The translations under genes and the position numbers were made by a program. The notes beneath the pieces were generated by a model, which saw only the letters and a list, made by a program, of their open reading frames with translations, was not told the DNA's origin and made no database searches. A stretch of 64,000 bases of DNA from JBCBGF01 sp039193455 (lineage in GTDB: Bacteria > Pseudomonadota > Alphaproteobacteria > Rhodobacterales > Rhodobacteraceae), in assembly GCA_039193455.1 (NCBI GenBank), contig JBCCWO010000011.1, positions 53,773 through 117,772 on the forward strand. Direction: 5' to 3'. Below are positions 62,263-64,000 of the stretch, piece after piece; position 1 is the stretch's first letter; the number at the start of each line of letters is the position of its first letter.

Positions 62263-63149
62263 GCCGACACCCCCATGACAGAGTCCAGCGCCGCCGCAAT
62301 CTGGTCGCGCACCGGCGCCGGCATCGGCAAAAGCGGCTTGGGCAAGGCCACCGGCCCAAGGTCTAAAATGTTCGCCATTTCATATACAACGCGGATGCTG
62401 CCATGGGCGTCAAAGAGCGCCCAGAGCGGGGCCAGACGGCTGTTGAGCGCCGGGAGCGCCACCGCATCCTCCCGCGCCTGCCAGAGGCCCAGGCACAGGT
62501 CCGGACATGTCCCGGCCAGAACCGAATACCACGCATCCGCCCCGCCCTGCAGCGCCCCCGCGATGGCGGCATCGCCGGAATAGCCGACCGAAAAGCCAGC
62601 CGGTGTGGACGCCCGCACCCGTGCAATCTGCGCCCCAAACGCGCGATCGGGCGGCGGCGGGTTCTTGACCCCCGTGACACCCGCGATCTGCGCCAGGCGC
62701 GCCAGTAACGCCTCGGAAATCGCAAAATGCGTCGTGCCCGGATTGTTGTAGATGCAGATCGGCAGCCCCGTGGCTCCGGCCACATCTGCCACCAGACCGG
62801 CAACATCGTCATCTGTGAGCGGCAGGTACGATACCGGGGCCAGCAGCACGCCTTGCGCGCCCGCGGCTTCGGCATCGCGGGCGTGGCGCAGCACATCCGA
62901 TGTGCGCAGCGCGCCGATCCCCGCCAGCACCGGAACGTCGCCCGCAGCCTCGACCGCGGCCGCGACCGCCCGGGCACGTTCGGCACGCGTCAGGTAGACA
63001 TAGCCGCCCGTCGACCCAAGCACCCCGATAGAGGCCACCCCCGCACCCGCGAGCCGGGCCACCAGGCGGCCCAGGTGATCGGTGTCGACCCGGCCTTCCC
63101 CATCTGCCGGCGTGACCGGAAAGGCCGACAGCCCTGCGAACAGTGTCAT
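62259..63149 (-). CDS. DapA-family aldolase/lyase (dihydrodipicolinate synthase-like)
   Basis: 296-residue TIM-barrel lyase of the DHDPS/N-acetylneuraminate lyase family. The N-terminus LFAGLSAFPVTPADGEGRVD, the motif GSTGGYVYL, and the Schiff-base lysine segment GVTGVKNPP are recognisable. The enzyme would cleave or condense a keto acid. It is 6 bp from dihydropyrimidinase and overlaps the ATPase gene, so it probably handles a product of the same catabolic route; the substrate is unknown. Confidence 0.85.
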   Translation of the reverse strand: MTLFAGLSAFPVTPADGEGRVDTDHLGRLVARLAGAGVASIGVLGSTGGYVYLTRAERARAVAAAVEAAGDVPVLAGIGALRTSDVLRHARDAEAAGAQGVLLAPVSYLPLTDDDVAGLVADVAGATGLPICIYNNPGTTHFAISEALLARLAQIAGVTGVKNPPPPDRAFGAQIARVRASTPAGFSVGYSGDAAIAGALQGGADAWYSVLAGTCPDLCLGLWQAREDAVALPALNSRLAPLWALFDAHGSIRVVYEMANILDLGPVALPKPLLPMPAPVRDQIAAALDSVMGVSA

Positions 63150-63155
63150 TCGCCG

Positions 63156-64000
63156 TCAGACCCCGCTTGCTGGGATGCCGGTGCGCTCCACCGGGCGGGG
63201 GGCCGTCAGCTCTTTCCAGGTCGACAGCGCCTCGTTCACCGGCGTATTCGGCGCACGGCGGACAAACGCGCCATGGCCCTCCTGCGTCCGGATCTCACCG
63301 TCATGCACGGCCACGTGGCCCCGCGTCAGGGTGAACCGCGGCAGGCCCTTCACGTGCTTTCCTTCGAACACGTTGTAATCGATGGCCGATTGCTGGGACT
63401 CGGCCGTGATCGTCTTTTCCTTTTCGGGATCCCACACCACGATATCGGCGTCGGCACCCACGAGGGTCGCGCCCTTTTTCGGGTAGCAATTCAATATCTT
63501 GGCGATGTTTGTTGAAGTCACCGCGACGAACTCGTTCGGGGTCAGCCGACCGGTCCCAACCCCTTGGGTCCAGAGCATCGGCATGCGGTCTTCCAGGCCG
63601 CCGGTCCCGTTGGGGATCTTGGTGAAATCGCCCACGCCATAGCGCTTTTGCTCGGTCGTGAAGGCGCAGTGGTCCGTGGCCACAACCGACAGCGACCCCG
63701 ACATCAGCCCGGCCCAAAGGCTGTCCTGATGCTTTTTGTCCCGGAAAGGCGGCGACATGACCCGGCGGGCCGCGTGATCCCAATCCTTGTCGAAATACTC
63801 GCTTTCATCGAGCGTCAGGTGCTGGATCAGCGGCTCGCCCCAGACGCGTTTGCCCTGTTGCTTGGCGCGCCGGATCGCCTCATGCGCTTCCTCGCAGGAC
63901 GTGTGCACCACGTAAAGCGGGACACCGGCCATATCGGCAATCATGATCGCGCGGTTTGTGGCCTCGCCTTCGACCTGCGAGGGGCGCGAATAGGCATGCG
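63156..64000 (-). CDS. hydA: Dihydropyrimidinase/hydantoinase (partial, N-terminus off window)
   Basis: C-terminal 280 residues of a zinc-dependent cyclic amidohydrolase. It contains YVVHTSCEEAHEAI (metal histidine), TDHCAFTTEQKRYG, NGTGGLEDRMPML and ADADIVVWDPEKEKTITAES, typical of dihydropyrimidinase. The frame stays open to the right edge (HAYSRPSQVEGEATNRAI), so the start lies outside. It hydrolyses dihydropyrimidines or hydantoins and opens the operon for the DapA-like, GNAT and ABC genes. Confidence 0.93.
   Translation of the reverse strand, partial: HAYSRPSQVEGEATNRAIMIADMAGVPLYVVHTSCEEAHEAIRRAKQQGKRVWGEPLIQHLTLDESEYFDKDWDHAARRVMSPPFRDKKHQDSLWAGLMSGSLSVVATDHCAFTTEQKRYGVGDFTKIPNGTGGLEDRMPMLWTQGVGTGRLTPNEFVAVTSTNIAKILNCYPKKGATLVGADADIVVWDPEKEKTITAESQQSAIDYNVFEGKHVKGLPRFTLTRGHVAVHDGEIRTQEGHGAFVRRAPNTPVNEALSTWKELTAPRPVERTGIPASGV

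Overview
The window reads as a piece of chromosome from a marine alphaproteobacterium of the order Rhodobacterales (roseobacter group). This rests on its high GC content and strong GC3 bias, on alphaproteobacterial marker genes (F1-ATPase zeta subunit of the DUF1476 family, a fumC-DUF4169-ribbon-helix-helix set, a methionine synthase split into separate proteins, an N-formylglutamate amidohydrolase beside a glutamine-synthetase-like ligase), and on short intergenic repeats that resemble ones common in roseobacter genomes. There is no sign of a prophage, CRISPR array, IS element or rRNA operon. Names come from sequence recognition only; no database search was run.

Layout: 1-6298 holds a sugar module: an AglE-like periplasmic binding protein (running off the left edge), a divergent LacI-type regulator with two near-identical palindromic operators, two tandem GH1 beta-glucosidases and glucokinase. 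6386-14834 is a chemotaxis cluster: STAS protein, CheY, CheA, CheW, CheR, a second CheY and a small possible CheZ-like protein on the plus strand, facing CheD, CheB and a Cache-HAMP-PAS-PAS receptor-like protein on the minus strand. 14938-21100 has a TPR protein, a GT39 glycosyltransferase, a PQQ-type sugar dehydrogenase, two tRNA-Val genes, an HU-like protein and an outer-membrane protein. 21101-25432 carries lon (with a heat-shock-like promoter), tgt and a MIP18/SufT-family protein. 25647-34235 is a minus-strand block: N-formylglutamate amidohydrolase, gamma-glutamylamide-synthetase-like enzyme, aldehyde and iron alcohol dehydrogenases, and then a 1067-residue reductive dehalogenase fused to its own reductase.

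34373-36712 is the fumC group interrupted by a lower-GC unknown gene. 36923-41753 holds a cytochrome P450 coupled to a membrane hydrolase, a CcdA-like protein, a TusA-like protein and a DenD-like epimerase. 41757-48901 has RNase E, an exo/endonuclease-phosphatase and a DctB/DctD-like two-component pair whose regulator lacks the GAFTGA loop. 48934-51744 is purC-purS-(alcohol dehydrogenase)-purQ. 51936-55570 has the ATPase zeta subunit, a homocysteine methyltransferase, a radical SAM protein and a corrinoid protein; the methyltransferase and corrinoid protein are probably two parts of a split methionine synthase.

55722-57818 encodes the most unusual protein in the window: two sulfotransferase-like domains flanking a P-loop kinase-like domain. 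57881-64000 is a transport and catabolic operon: dihydropyrimidinase (running off the right edge), a DapA-family lyase, an ABC ATPase, a GNAT acetyltransferase, two ABC permeases and an NMT1/THI5-like binding protein, consistent with uptake and reductive breakdown of a pyrimidine or hydantoin. A nested inverted repeat interrupts this operon.

Best candidates for something undescribed: the sulfotransferase/P-loop/sulfotransferase protein, the receptor-like protein with no MCP signalling domain, the possible CheZ-like small protein, and the operon setting of the self-sufficient reductive dehalogenase.
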